Positions 18,428 through 27,599 of a stretch of DNA of 46,081 bases are shown here, piece after piece. The position numbers were made by a program, and so were the translations under genes. Within the stretch, counting starts at the first letter, position 1; each line of letters begins with the position of its first letter. This stretch comes from Akkermansiaceae bacterium. Lineage in GTDB: Bacteria; Verrucomicrobiota; Verrucomicrobiia; Verrucomicrobiales; Akkermansiaceae. The stretch spans positions 1 through 46,081 of the forward strand of contig CAILVZ010000150.1 in the NCBI GenBank assembly GCA_903837825.1, in the 5' to 3' direction. A model generated the notes under the pieces. The model ran no database searches. It had not been told where the DNA came from and saw only the letters and a program-made list of their open reading frames with translations.

Positions 18428-20740
18428 TTAATCCACGGGGATTGCCTTCAAGGGCTCGTCGTCCACCGGAAGGGCGCGCGGCGGCGGGAGATCAAGCTCT
18501 TGAGAACCCGAGCCGTCTGACTCATCGACAAGTTGAGCGCGAGCTGGATGGATCGGGCAAAAGTCGTTGTCGGAAAGCGCGATGTCGGCTGGGGTTTCAT
18601 CCGAGTAGGCGGTGCCCGCCGCGATGCAGCCAGCGGTAGTTCGTTTGCCCGAAAGCCGGCAACGATCGGTGCGGATGCGATTGCCTTTGCTATTCAGCTG
18701 ACCGGCCTTGTAGCCGAGACGGTCGGCAGATTTCATGATGTCCACCCAGATCGGTAGCGCGAGCGCCGCACCATAGCCGCCCGAGAAGATTTTTTTCGGA
18801 GAATCGAACCCGACCCAGACGGCACAGGTGAGGCTTGAGGTGAACCCTGAGAACCATGCATCTTTGAAGTCGTTGGTCGTTCCAGTTTTCCCGCCGCATG
18901 GTTTGTCAAATCCAAGGCGACCGACCGAGGCCGCGGTGCCCTCCGTGGTCACCTCTTTGAGAATGCGCGAAACCGTCAGCGCAGAGGATTCCTTGGCGGC
19001 GGGGTACGAAAGCATCGGAGTGGTGTAGAGGACATTGCCATCGCGGTCTTTGATTTCAGAAATCAAATACGGACGGTAGCGGATGCCGTCATTCGGAAAC
19101 ATCGTGTACGCAGTGGCGACTTCCCAGGGTGAGGCCTCCCAGGTGCCAAGGAACGACGATGGCATTTTGGGCATGGGGGTGGTGAAGCCGGCCATGCGTG
19201 CCACCTCTTTGACCCGCGGAATTCCCGCAAAATTCCCGACACGAACTGACATCGTGTTGCGCGATCGAATGAGCCCGTAGGATGCGGGTTGCATCCCACC
19301 GAAGCGACTGTCCGAATTTTCGGGCCTCCAGTTGCCAGCGCCCTTGATCTCGCCGCTTTCAATCGGTCCATCGCTGATTGGCGAATCCGGACGCAGCCCT
19401 TGATCGAATGCCGAAAGGTACACGAAGGGCTTGAAAATCGAGCCAATCTGGCGGCGCGACTGGGTGGCTCGATTGAAACGCGACTCACTCGCGTCGCGCC
19501 CGCCCACGATCGCCAGCACCGCGCCCGTGCGGTTTTCCAAAACGACGGCGGCCCCTTGGAGGTATTCGGGCTCTTTGCGCTTTGCCGTCGGAATCTGCTC
19601 CCACTTGGCTCGCGTGAGATGGGGATAACCTGGACCGCGCTCGACCTCACGGAGCTTTTTGTCGAGTGCCTCCTCGCACTTGTGCTGAATCCGGAGATCG
19701 ATGGTGGTGGTGATTTCGAGCCCGCCGAGTTTGATGTTTTCTTGTTCGAGGATCATCTCGAGGTCGCGGCGGATTTGGTCGAGCGCATACGACTCCTCGT
19801 TTTCACGGCGCCCCTTCGGCCTGACCTCGACGGGCTCTGCCTTCGCGGCGTCGGCCTCAACCCGAGTGATTACCCCAGCATTCACCATCCGTTCAAGCGT
19901 GGTCCCACGCTCACGGGTGGCGGCCGCAATCGAGCTAAAGGGGTTGAAGGCATCTGGCCCGCGCACAATGCCAGCAAGCAGCGCGGCCTGCGAAAGCGTG
20001 AGCTCGGACGGGTGCTTCTCGAAATAAATGCGAGATGCCTCGCCGATTCCGCGGATTTGGCGACCCCAGTTGATCTGATTGATGTATGCCTCCAGAATAT
20101 CGTCTTTTTTCATCGACGCCTCTAACCGAAATGCAATTGCGATTTCCAAACATTTGCGGTCCAACTGGCGAGCGGTATCCCCGCGTTGCTCGCCGCTTTT
20201 GAGCTCAAAAATGTCGGAGGTGAGCTGCTGGGTGATTGTCGATGCGCCTTCTTTCTTGTGTTGGAGGTTCTTAAAAACTGCACGGGCGATGCCGATCGGA
20301 TCCACCGCGCCGTGACGATAAAACCGCTCATCCTCACGGGCGAGGATCGCCTTGCGGAAATTTTCACTCACCTGCTGAAGCGGGACGATGGAGCGTTTTT
20401 CCCCGTGAATGCGGCCGATTTCCTCCCCCATCCGGTCGTGGATGATCGAGCGCTCTGGCATCGCGTGAATCTTCGAGAGATCGTATTTCTGAGCGCGGAT
20501 ACTGTAGAAGACTGCAAGAATGATGAACCCATACACCCCTGCAACCATCGGGTATCCGATCAGTCGTACCGCGATTCGCAGCATCAACCCGAAACGGCGG
20601 GTGAAAAAACCAAACAAATAAAACGGCCATAACAGCAGGAATTTCACCACCCCACGACGCCGCCGCGGCGCAGCATCCCGCGCACCCTTGCGGTTGCGGT
20701 TGGTATCTGGCGGGTTGCGTTTCGGCATCTTCGTGACCAT
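18428..20740 (-). CDS. Class A penicillin-binding protein (PBP1A-like)
   Basis: A 770-residue bifunctional peptidoglycan synthase. A basic Arg/Lys-rich cytoplasmic tail (RDAAPRRRRG) precedes a membrane anchor at about 58-80. The glycosyltransferase (GT51) domain shows E136 in EDERFYRHGAVD and GASTITQQL at about 165-173. The transpeptidase shows S434-I-F-K437, SRN at 493-495 and KTGT at 618-621, so both activities look intact. It polymerises and cross-links peptidoglycan in the periplasm. The start is the ATG at 20740, with AGGA about 10 bases upstream; a second ATG lies four codons later. The tail is acidic and proline-rich. It diverges from the HtrA gene over an 84 bp gap and is convergent with the DUF1801 gene. 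A second such enzyme, PBP1C, is at 40434-42689. Confidence 0.92.
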   Translation of the reverse strand: MVTKMPKRNPPDTNRNRKGARDAAPRRRRGVVKFLLLWPFYLFGFFTRRFGLMLRIAVRLIGYPMVAGVYGFIILAVFYSIRAQKYDLSKIHAMPERSIIHDRMGEEIGRIHGEKRSIVPLQQVSENFRKAILAREDERFYRHGAVDPIGIARAVFKNLQHKKEGASTITQQLTSDIFELKSGEQRGDTARQLDRKCLEIAIAFRLEASMKKDDILEAYINQINWGRQIRGIGEASRIYFEKHPSELTLSQAALLAGIVRGPDAFNPFSSIAAATRERGTTLERMVNAGVITRVEADAAKAEPVEVRPKGRRENEESYALDQIRRDLEMILEQENIKLGGLEITTTIDLRIQHKCEEALDKKLREVERGPGYPHLTRAKWEQIPTAKRKEPEYLQGAAVVLENRTGAVLAIVGGRDASESRFNRATQSRRQIGSIFKPFVYLSAFDQGLRPDSPISDGPIESGEIKGAGNWRPENSDSRFGGMQPASYGLIRSRNTMSVRVGNFAGIPRVKEVARMAGFTTPMPKMPSSFLGTWEASPWEVATAYTMFPNDGIRYRPYLISEIKDRDGNVLYTTPMLSYPAAKESSALTVSRILKEVTTEGTAASVGRLGFDKPCGGKTGTTNDFKDAWFSGFTSSLTCAVWVGFDSPKKIFSGGYGAALALPIWVDIMKSADRLGYKAGQLNSKGNRIRTDRCRLSGKRTTAGCIAAGTAYSDETPADIALSDNDFCPIHPARAQLVDESDGSGSQELDLPPPRALPVDDEPLKAIPVD

Positions 20741-20824
20741 TGTATGCGATCCTTCCGCAACGATCCACCCTTGATATCGAATCAGACGAAGTGCGGTAAG
20801 GGTGACGCTTTGATCCATACAACC

Positions 20825-21823
20825 ATGAAATTGCAGCCTATCTTTCGCCTCGCCCTTGCTGGCCTGTGTCTCGCGTTCGGAAACGGCCGCTTGTTCGCGC
20901 GTGAGGATGTCCGCGACCTCGCCGACCTCACGAAGCTGGAAGCCAAGGTCCAATCGGTTTCCGCCAAGGTCATGCCGGCAACCATTGCATTGATTTCCGA
21001 AAAAACCGGCTCATCGGGCTCTGGGGTGATCACCACCCGAGACGGCTTGATTCTAACAGCCGCGCACGTCATTCAGGGTGCGGATGACATCACGGTCGTG
21101 TTTCCCAATGGCCAGATGGTGCCGGGGCAGGTCCTCGGTGCCAACTACTCCAAAGACGTCGCCATGGTTCAAATCACCACCAAGGGCCCTTGGCCATTCG
21201 TGGAAATGGGGGCATCCAAGGATCTCGTGGCGGGCGACTGGGTCGTGGCGCTCGGTCACTCGGGCGGCTTCGATGCCGCTCGCACCCCGCCCGTGCGCTT
21301 CGGCCGTGTGGTCTCGAAAGGTCCTGGAAATTTTCTAACCACGGACTGCACGCTCATCGGCGGCGACTCTGGCGGGCCCTTGTTTGATCTCGACGGCAAG
21401 ATCGTCGGAATCAATTCATCCATAGGCGTATCGCTAACGAACAACAACCATGCGGGCATCGATGGACTGAAGGAAGACTGGGAGCGAATTCGGGCTGGAG
21501 AAGCCTGGGGACGGCTCTCGATGAATCCTCTCGCAAATCCGGAAATGCCGATGCTAGGAATCGGCATGGGTCTCGGAAGAAGGGCGGAGGGTGTGCCCGT
21601 TGAGAGCATCGTACCAGAGTCCCCCTCTGCAGCCGCGGGCGTTCGAGTGGGCGATGTCATCCACGCCCTCGACGGCAACGACACACCGGATGCAAAGAAG
21701 CTGTTGCAAGTTCTAGCAAAAAAACGACCTGGCGACAAAGTGCAGCTGGGGCTTAACCGCGACGGCAAGGAACTTGAAATCGCAGTCGTTCTCTCCAGCC
21801 GTGAGGCGCTTTTCGCAGAGTGA
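20825..21823 (+). CDS. HtrA/DegP-type periplasmic serine protease with PDZ domain
   Basis: A 332-residue S1C protease. It has a signal peptide (residues 1 to about 25) and the complete catalytic triad: H81 in LTAAHVI, D111 in YSKDVAMV and S182 in GGDSGGP. A single PDZ domain follows at about 245-325 (GVPVESIVPESPSAAAGVRVGDVIHALDG). DegP/DegQ/DegS-type enzymes degrade misfolded envelope proteins, and one PDZ is the DegS-like number. It is the first gene of a two-gene operon with the degenerate paralogue 21 bp downstream. The start at 20825 is chosen since the signal peptide begins there. The linker of about 60 residues between S182 and the PDZ carries SSIGVSLTNNNHAGI, longer than usual. Confidence 0.9.
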   Translation: MKLQPIFRLALAGLCLAFGNGRLFAREDVRDLADLTKLEAKVQSVSAKVMPATIALISEKTGSSGSGVITTRDGLILTAAHVIQGADDITVVFPNGQMVPGQVLGANYSKDVAMVQITTKGPWPFVEMGASKDLVAGDWVVALGHSGGFDAARTPPVRFGRVVSKGPGNFLTTDCTLIGGDSGGPLFDLDGKIVGINSSIGVSLTNNNHAGIDGLKEDWERIRAGEAWGRLSMNPLANPEMPMLGIGMGLGRRAEGVPVESIVPESPSAAAGVRVGDVIHALDGNDTPDAKKLLQVLAKKRPGDKVQLGLNRDGKELEIAVVLSSREALFAE

Positions 21824-21844
21824 CTCTAACATTTTGACCGAATC

Positions 21845-23077
21845 ATGAAACCGATCATTTGCATACTCGCGAGCTTGGCGCTTTTCGACAGCTCGTATGG
21901 GCAATTCAACACCCCTCAAGTTCAGTTAGACCACTCCCACGCGGAGGGCGAGCCTCCGCTACTGATGCCAGAGGAACGAAAGGCGGTCGATGACCAAACA
22001 GACGCATTCACCAAGGCGATCGCGCCAGCGCTTACCGTGGCCGCGAAATCCACCGTGCGCATTTGGGCAGGATCCCAGCGCTTGGCCTACGGCACCGTGG
22101 TTGGCACGGGCAAGCAGGTATTAAGCAAGTGGAGCGAAGTCGCCGATGCACAAGAAGAACTCCGAATCGACACAGGCTATGGCAGCCGCGCGGCGAAGAT
22201 CGCTGGGGTTTATCCCGACGAGGATCTCGCGCTGTTAGATGTCGAGGGGGATCCTCTCACGCCGGTCACTTGGTCGTATGAGAGCCCCAAGCTGGGTGCA
22301 TTTCTCGCCACGCCACAGCCAGACGGCAGGCTAGCAGCGTTTGGAGTGGTCAGTGTGCTCACTCGGAACCTGCGCGATACGGATTTGGCCTATCTCGGGA
22401 TCATTGGCGAACTGGGATTCACTGGGCATGGAGTGAAGATCGGCGAGGTCGCAAAAGGATCCGGTGCAGATGCCGCAGGAATTAAGGCCGGCAATGTGAT
22501 CTTAAAGGTCGGCGACCGCTCGATCTCCGGCCTGTTAGAATTGAAGAATGCTCTCATTGGATCCAGCCCAGGAACGACGGTGTCACTGCTCGTCGAGGTC
22601 GATGGCACGGCACGCAAATTCGATGTCCTGTTAGGAAATCGGCCGAAACTCGCTCAACCGAAAAACGGAAGACTGGAACAAATGGAGCAAATGGGTGGCT
22701 CGGTGAGTCAGGTCCGGGACTCATTCAGCAGCGTGTTCCAAACCGACATGCGCCCCAAGACGAACCAAGTCGGTGGACCCGTTGTCGATTTGCAAGGTCA
22801 CGTGATCGGGATCACTGTGGCCCGAGCCGACCGCACGCGTTCGTTTGTAATGCCTGCGGCAGCCGTCACCGAACTCCTAAAAAAAATTCCCACCAGCCCA
22901 CAAGTCGCACAGGTGAGGAAAGAAGCCGATGAAGAACCACCGCCACTTCCCCGTGGAAAGCGTGCCCGTGGAAAGTTCATCCCGAACGGAGTGGAGCGAG
23001 CACGGCACCACCTCAGCGACATGCAAAAACTCATGGACTACATGCGTGAGGAAATGGACGCGCTGGATCGGCCCTAA
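21845..23077 (+). CDS. Degenerate HtrA-like protein with internal PDZ domain
   Basis: A 410-residue exported protein (signal peptide to about residue 20) that resembles the trypsin fold but has lost catalysis. The His motif is replaced by VLSKWSEV (about 92-99), D127 is kept in DEDLALLDV, and the Ser motif reads TNQVGGPVV (306-314), with Val at the serine place. The order is unusual: the first part of the protease fold comes first, a PDZ domain follows at about 178-268 (GVKIGEVAKGSGADAAGIKAG), and only after it come FQTDMRP...GGPVVDLQGHVIGI, the strands that should hold the nucleophile. A Pro/Arg/Lys-rich tail and a MQKLMDYMREEMD helix end the protein. Directly after the active HtrA gene, it may act as its partner or sensor; this is inference. 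Confidence 0.8.
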   Translation: MKPIICILASLALFDSSYGQFNTPQVQLDHSHAEGEPPLLMPEERKAVDDQTDAFTKAIAPALTVAAKSTVRIWAGSQRLAYGTVVGTGKQVLSKWSEVADAQEELRIDTGYGSRAAKIAGVYPDEDLALLDVEGDPLTPVTWSYESPKLGAFLATPQPDGRLAAFGVVSVLTRNLRDTDLAYLGIIGELGFTGHGVKIGEVAKGSGADAAGIKAGNVILKVGDRSISGLLELKNALIGSSPGTTVSLLVEVDGTARKFDVLLGNRPKLAQPKNGRLEQMEQMGGSVSQVRDSFSSVFQTDMRPKTNQVGGPVVDLQGHVIGITVARADRTRSFVMPAAAVTELLKKIPTSPQVAQVRKEADEEPPPLPRGKRARGKFIPNGVERARHHLSDMQKLMDYMREEMDALDRP

Positions 23078-23211
23078 TTCACCGCAATGAAAGGCGGCAG
23101 CTCGCGGCGTGGCGGACTGCTTGATCCCTCCTTGTGGCGGCCCTCCGGGGCGCAGGCATCATCCCGAATCTTCTTCCTTGGCTTGCAAGCAAAGCCATTA
23201 CAAGGCAATGG

Positions 23212-23775
23212 ATGTCCATGCCGATCATCCTTGCGTCATCATCGCCGCGTCGCCGTGAATTGTTAGAGCGTGCGGGGCTTGTCTTCGAGGTGATCCCATC
23301 TCCTGCCGAGGAAATCCATGACCCGGCCATGAAGCCAGAACTTCTCTGCGAGACCAATGCGGTTTTAAAGGCAGTCGCCGTGGCGGACACTAGGCCAGAT
23401 GCCACCGTGATCGGCTCCGACACCTTGGTCTTCATCGATGAAATTCCGTTAGGCAAACCCAAGGGCCTCGATGAGGCGCGGTCGATGCTGCGGCGTCTAT
23501 CAGGACGAAGTCACCAAGTCTGCACGGGTGTCTGCATCGTCCGTCCGGGCGGCGAGAAATGGGTGTTTCACGACATCACCGAAGTGACGTTTCTCAAGCT
23601 CGATGACGCAGCCATCGACGACTACTTCGCCCTCGTCAATCCGCTCGACAAGGCTGGTGCCTACGGCATCCAGGAACATGGCGAGCGCATCGTCTCTGGG
23701 ATTTCTGGTAGTTTCGAAAACGTCATGGGCCTGCCCGTTTCGAAGGTGATGGAAGCCTTGTTGCCGCTTACATGA
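23212..23775 (+). CDS. maf: Maf-family nucleotide pyrophosphatase
   Basis: A 187-residue cytoplasmic protein starting MSMPIILASSSPRRREL, with the Maf substrate motif SSSPRR near the N-terminus, the ETNAVLKAVAVA helix, the SDTLVF acidic site, GKP, and the C-terminal DKAGAYGIQEHG and GSFENVMGLP segments. Maf proteins hydrolyse dTTP/UTP and modified nucleoside triphosphates and are linked to septum control. An ATG six bases later (23218) is an alternative start; AAGG lies a few bases before 23212. The stop overlaps the convergent phoH-like gene by 8 bp, so the two mRNAs share an antisense end. All visible motifs are intact. Confidence 0.92.
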   Translation: MSMPIILASSSPRRRELLERAGLVFEVIPSPAEEIHDPAMKPELLCETNAVLKAVAVADTRPDATVIGSDTLVFIDEIPLGKPKGLDEARSMLRRLSGRSHQVCTGVCIVRPGGEKWVFHDITEVTFLKLDDAAIDDYFALVNPLDKAGAYGIQEHGERIVSGISGSFENVMGLPVSKVMEALLPLT

Positions 23776-25300
23776 GCTGTGCGCCAGCCTCTGCGAGTTC
23801 CGAGCGTTCGCCGCGGTTCAGCGCGACGTGAGCGACGAAGGGTTGACCCTTGAGTCGGTTGCGCGTGTATACGAGGCCGTTGCTCCGGCTGTCCACGTAT
23901 GGATTATCGATTTGAGCCGGATCTCCGACGAGGACCAGCTTCGAGTCGCGCGACATCCGAGTGACAATCGTTTTCGCCTCTTGCGGGGTGAGTTGCTGCG
24001 CCTCGTCGAGGATGAAAAATCGGTTAGGAATCGAGCGGCCACGGATGTAGCAGAGGGCCTCGATTTCAAGGATCCCCTGCTCCATGAGCAACTCATAGGG
24101 CTTCTTCGTGGTCGCGGGAGCGGCGCCCGTCGGTTTTTGTTGCTTGCGGCGTGGTCCGAGGGGCGTGCTGGGCCTCATGAGCAGGTCGAGTGCGTCGTGA
24201 ATCGGCTGCAGCCATGGCCGCATTTTTTCATCAAGCGAACCGGGAAGAAATCCAAGTTGATCACCCATTGCCACGACGGGGCGACTCACCGTGATGCCAT
24301 TGTATTTGCGGTTGAACATTTCATGGAGTCCCGCAGCCACCGCCACGAGCGTCTTGCCGGTGCCCGCATGTCCATAGCAGGTCACGAGAGAAATCTCAGG
24401 GTTCAAGAGCGCATCAATCAAACAACGCTGGCCGAGATTGAGCGGCTTAAGCGACTGGCCATCTGGAATCTTCAGCACCTCGGGAATATTCAGGCGGACG
24501 AAGCGGCCGTCGGCCGCAAGCCGAGCGGGAATGGTCTGTTTTTCGCCAGCGCCTAACAGCACATACTCGTTCACCGCAATCCCGTGGAAACGTTCCTCCG
24601 AAATCGCGAGTTCGCCAGTGCTTGCAAAACGGTGGAGTTCGGATGGGTCCAGCTCGATCCGGCACACGTCGTAATTTGAAACCTCGCGGGCATCGACCTT
24701 GTCGTTCAGATAATCTTGGCACTCGATCCCGACTGCGCGGGCTTTGAGCTGCATGTTGATGTCCTTGGTGACCAAGACCACTGGGGCCTTATTATACTGC
24801 ATGAGTAGCAAACAAGCCGCAAGGATGCGGTGGTCCACACGCTCGCGGTCGGGGAAAACGCGGTGAAACCGATTGAGCTCGTCTGAGTTTTTCGGACAAC
24901 TTTCGGGATCATAGATCACCAGACGGACCGTGCCGCCGCCTTCGGTGGTGACGCCGCGAGTGACTTGTTCTGACGAGGAAAACATTTCCGTTAGACGCCG
25001 GTGAACGCGGCGAGCATTGGCGCCACGCTCGGTTTGTTCCGACTTGAACTTGTCCAGTTCTGCTAGAACATCGACGAGGATGCAGAGGTGGTTTTCCTTG
25101 AATCGCTCGAGTGCCGCGGGATCGTGTAAAAGGACGTTCGTGTCCAACACGTAGTTTTTCACCACCTGCGATGGCGCGGTAAGACCAAGGTCGGCCGGCT
25201 TCACTTGCTCGCGAGAGTTCGCCTTTTTTCGTGCTCGACCACCCGTAGTAGGGATTTCATTGAACAATGCGGTCTGATCTTCCTTGGGACGTTGGGTCAT
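23768..25300 (-). CDS. PhoH-family ATPase with N-terminal PIN domain (PhoH2-like)
   Basis: A 510-residue fusion of a PIN ribonuclease domain (about 46-185, acidic residues D53 in VLDTNVLLHD, E81 in LAELDKF and D180 in VTKD) and a PhoH ATPase domain. Walker A is GHAGTGKT at 310-317 and Walker B is FFILDEAQQ near 440. The GVELxxY-like tail and the SRPVVAMGDQLGFLPG segment are typical. PhoH2-type proteins are sequence-specific RNA helicase/ribonucleases and are often linked to toxin-antitoxin modules in actinobacteria; none flanks it here. A low-complexity stretch of about 30 residues, GPRRKQQKPTGAAPATTKK, interrupts the ATPase domain. The ATG at 25300 starts directly with a charged 40-residue leader. 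The 227 bp upstream holds its promoter and the end of menE. Confidence 0.9.
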   Translation of the reverse strand: MTQRPKEDQTALFNEIPTTGGRARKKANSREQVKPADLGLTAPSQVVKNYVLDTNVLLHDPAALERFKENHLCILVDVLAELDKFKSEQTERGANARRVHRRLTEMFSSSEQVTRGVTTEGGGTVRLVIYDPESCPKNSDELNRFHRVFPDRERVDHRILAACLLLMQYNKAPVVLVTKDINMQLKARAVGIECQDYLNDKVDAREVSNYDVCRIELDPSELHRFASTGELAISEERFHGIAVNEYVLLGAGEKQTIPARLAADGRFVRLNIPEVLKIPDGQSLKPLNLGQRCLIDALLNPEISLVTCYGHAGTGKTLVAVAAGLHEMFNRKYNGITVSRPVVAMGDQLGFLPGSLDEKMRPWLQPIHDALDLLMRPSTPLGPRRKQQKPTGAAPATTKKPYELLMEQGILEIEALCYIRGRSIPNRFFILDEAQQLTPQEAKTIVTRMSRDSKLVLVGDPAQIDNPYVDSRSNGLVYTRNRLKGQPFVAHVALNRGERSELAEAGAQLM

Positions 25301-25527
25301 CGTGATAATTCGTGGTGCGAGGTGGAGTTTTGGATCAAGGGGGCTCCGATGGGTGCCACCCGGTGGTGACCGGCAGCGGCAGGGACTTGCCTCAAATGGT
25401 TGATCCAGTAAATCAAGACGACTTGACTATCGGCGCTACCGAAGGAATGACAACCCCGAATTTGGAATGCACCAATTTCGTTACCATATCGAGGTTCAGA
25501 ATGGCCAAGCACCGCGGTGCTGTCCGA

Positions 25528-26634
25528 TCACTCAAGGAGAATATCTCTCACCATGCCCATGAGAATCACTCTGCGGATTTTGCCCATCTCGCTCACGGGC
25601 AATTTTTCAACCATGACTGGCCGCCCAAGCCTCAAGAATCCTTGCGCCTTCTCCTCGTAACGCTGGAGCGTCGTATCGATCAGAGCCGCATCGACACCCG
25701 CTGCAAACACGGGGACCAAGCGGTTCTCCGCACGCTCGTCTGGGATCGCCACGACGGCAAAACTGCCTGGCGCGAGCTGGTTTCCAGAACAACTCATCAG
25801 CTCGACCTCGATCGCTGGTGGATCCACCAGCTCGCCGAGCACCTTCACGAGTGAGTCCACCCGACTCAGCGGAGAAAGCAGACGATTCTCTAGCGTCACG
25901 CGGTCGGAAGTCTGATACCACTCGGAAGGGCGCGGAGTGAAAACCCCATCCATGACCACCCCTGAGAAAAGGGCAGGCCCCCGAATCGCTAGAATTCCTT
26001 CATCGCTGATGCTTGCCTCCCAGATCGGCAAAAGCGGCAAAGGCGACGGCTGATAGATTTCCGAGAGTGCTTCAAGTCCCTGCGTTGCGAGTTGCGACCC
26101 CGCTTCGGTCATGCCGTAGCTTGCCAGCACCGGCCAACCGAGGTCCCGTGCCGCTTGGCCAGTCTTGGCGTCCAGTTGTCCACCACCGACGACCGCCGCG
26201 ATCAGTCCGTTTGGCGCAGCAATCTTCGCACTCACGAGATCATGGACCTGCGTCGGCACCAACGAGGCATGAGTCACTGCGGTTTCGATCAGCCATTCGC
26301 CAAATCGCGCCGCATTCCATCGGTTAGAAAAAACTTGTAGCCGACACCCTGCGCGATAGGCACGCGCCGCCACACCAAAGCCACCCACGTGGTGCAACGG
26401 CAAGGCAAGTCCCCATGTCGAGTCCGCGGTGACGCGCAGGTGGGAGTTCACCGCATCCGCCGATACCAGCAGCGCTTGCTTGGATAGCACCACTTGTTTC
26501 GGAGTGCCCGAGCTTCCCGAGGTTTCGAAGAGCACATGCCCTTCAAGCTCCGCGAGGCATGGCGCACTCCCACGCATGGCCAATGGTGCAAGATCGCCCC
26601 AGAATGCTGGCTGGATCAATAAAGTCGGGTCCAT
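25528..26634 (-). CDS. menE: O-succinylbenzoate-CoA ligase-like AMP-forming enzyme
   Basis: A 368-residue member of the ANL (acyl/aryl-CoA synthetase) superfamily. The P-loop TSGSSGTPK lies at 38-46, followed by LPLHHVGGF, the adenylate core ASYGMTEAGSQ and the hinge region near the C-terminus. The final lysine loop VSEMGKIRR is present, with the catalytic Lys in GKIRR. It would make succinylbenzoyl-CoA in menaquinone synthesis. The assignment relies strongly on position: it overlaps the menC stop by 19 bp. It is short: only about 38 residues precede the P-loop, against more than 100 in E. coli MenE, so most of the N-terminal subdomain is missing or reduced, although the nucleotide site is whole. 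It is the last gene of the menA-menC-menE operon. Confidence 0.85.
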   Translation of the reverse strand: MDPTLLIQPAFWGDLAPLAMRGSAPCLAELEGHVLFETSGSSGTPKQVVLSKQALLVSADAVNSHLRVTADSTWGLALPLHHVGGFGVAARAYRAGCRLQVFSNRWNAARFGEWLIETAVTHASLVPTQVHDLVSAKIAAPNGLIAAVVGGGQLDAKTGQAARDLGWPVLASYGMTEAGSQLATQGLEALSEIYQPSPLPLLPIWEASISDEGILAIRGPALFSGVVMDGVFTPRPSEWYQTSDRVTLENRLLSPLSRVDSLVKVLGELVDPPAIEVELMSCSGNQLAPGSFAVVAIPDERAENRLVPVFAAGVDAALIDTTLQRYEEKAQGFLRLGRPVMVEKLPVSEMGKIRRVILMGMVRDILLE

Positions 26635-27584
26635 GGCTGTGCATCGAGAAAATCGTCAAAGCCCAGTCCCGTGCCAGCGGGCGGCGTGAAATCAGGTGAC
26701 CATGGACCGAGCGCCTCAGAGAATTCGTTCTGCTCAAACAGATGATGCGTCTGCAGCCCGCAAAGACCGACAAGCCCCGGGAACTGAAGCTCAAGCCGAG
26801 CGGCTTCCCATGCCGCAAATGTCTGGCCGACGGGGTGATCCATGTAACTGGTGAGAATCACCCGCTGCTGATGACTGAGCGCCGCCTCGCCTAACAGAAA
26901 TGGCTCATCCACCGCCGGTTTGATGACCATGAATTGCGCGGCCTTCGACAAAGGGGCCGCCTCGTGGTCGACCGCGAGATGCACCCGAGTTTTTTGGTGA
27001 AGCTCATTCCAGCCCGATTCGGAATACGGGCAGGGATCTTCTGCGAAATCGATCGCCGAGCGGGTACCATCGTCGAGCCCTAACAGAAATTCCGCAGCGA
27101 CATCCGGTGCAAGTGATTCATTGAAATCTAGGCGCCAGCGAACCGCTGGGAATTCTAACGTCATGGCGTCGAGAAATTGCTTTTCAGCGCCGAGATCGCG
27201 CCCGGCCTTGAGCTTCACCGTGGTGAAACCCGCCTCGACCGCGCGAACCAATTCGGCGATGTCGCCCGTCGCGAGCGTCGCATGGCTCTTTGGCACCTCC
27301 ATTTCCTCAAACAACGAGTGATCAAACACCCGCGCGGCGCGGTCGTATTCCGTGCAGCGAATCGCCCGACGCACGATCGGCCAGCGGCGCGGCCCCGCCA
27401 AATCGATTAGACATTTTTCTAACGGAGGGTCACCCAGTTCGGGCCACGGATGGATGCACCCGAATCCCCCATCGATCTGGATCAACGCACCCTCGAACTC
27501 GCGGCGGTTGGTGATGGAGTTCAGAAATCCGCGCGCCTTGAGGCGGTAGCGCGAGATCATCGGTTTTTGGTCGATCAATGTCAT
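26616..27584 (-). CDS. menC: O-succinylbenzoate synthase (MenC-like)
   Basis: A 322-residue enolase-superfamily enzyme. The catalytic K124-x-K126 in TVKLKAG, metal ligands D153/N155 in RLDFNES, E182 in AEDPCP, D206 in VDHE and the base K222 in VIKPA follow the muconate-cycloisomerase subgroup pattern. It dehydrates SHCHC to o-succinylbenzoate. The enzyme is divergent: FNES is an unusual metal-site form and the N-terminal capping domain is short. Its place between menA and menE, with a 15 bp gap upstream and a 19 bp overlap downstream, supports MenC over other dipeptide-epimerase-like members of the superfamily. Confidence 0.85.
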   Translation of the reverse strand: MTLIDQKPMISRYRLKARGFLNSITNRREFEGALIQIDGGFGCIHPWPELGDPPLEKCLIDLAGPRRWPIVRRAIRCTEYDRAARVFDHSLFEEMEVPKSHATLATGDIAELVRAVEAGFTTVKLKAGRDLGAEKQFLDAMTLEFPAVRWRLDFNESLAPDVAAEFLLGLDDGTRSAIDFAEDPCPYSESGWNELHQKTRVHLAVDHEAAPLSKAAQFMVIKPAVDEPFLLGEAALSHQQRVILTSYMDHPVGQTFAAWEAARLELQFPGLVGLCGLQTHHLFEQNEFSEALGPWSPDFTPPAGTGLGFDDFLDAQPWTRLY

Positions 27585-27599
27585 GAGAGTTTTCGGAAA

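Noticed and set aside
19289..20125. 278-codon open frame on the plus strand opposite the PBP1A gene
   Set aside because: The coding strand has complete PBP motifs, and the opposite frame has none.
23181..23190. Perfect 10 bp palindrome GCTTGCAAGC upstream of maf
   Set aside because: A single short palindrome is expected by chance and has no partner.
25297..25512. 71-codon minus-strand frame upstream of the phoH-like gene
   Set aside because: It occupies the promoter gap, has no start signal and resembles nothing known.
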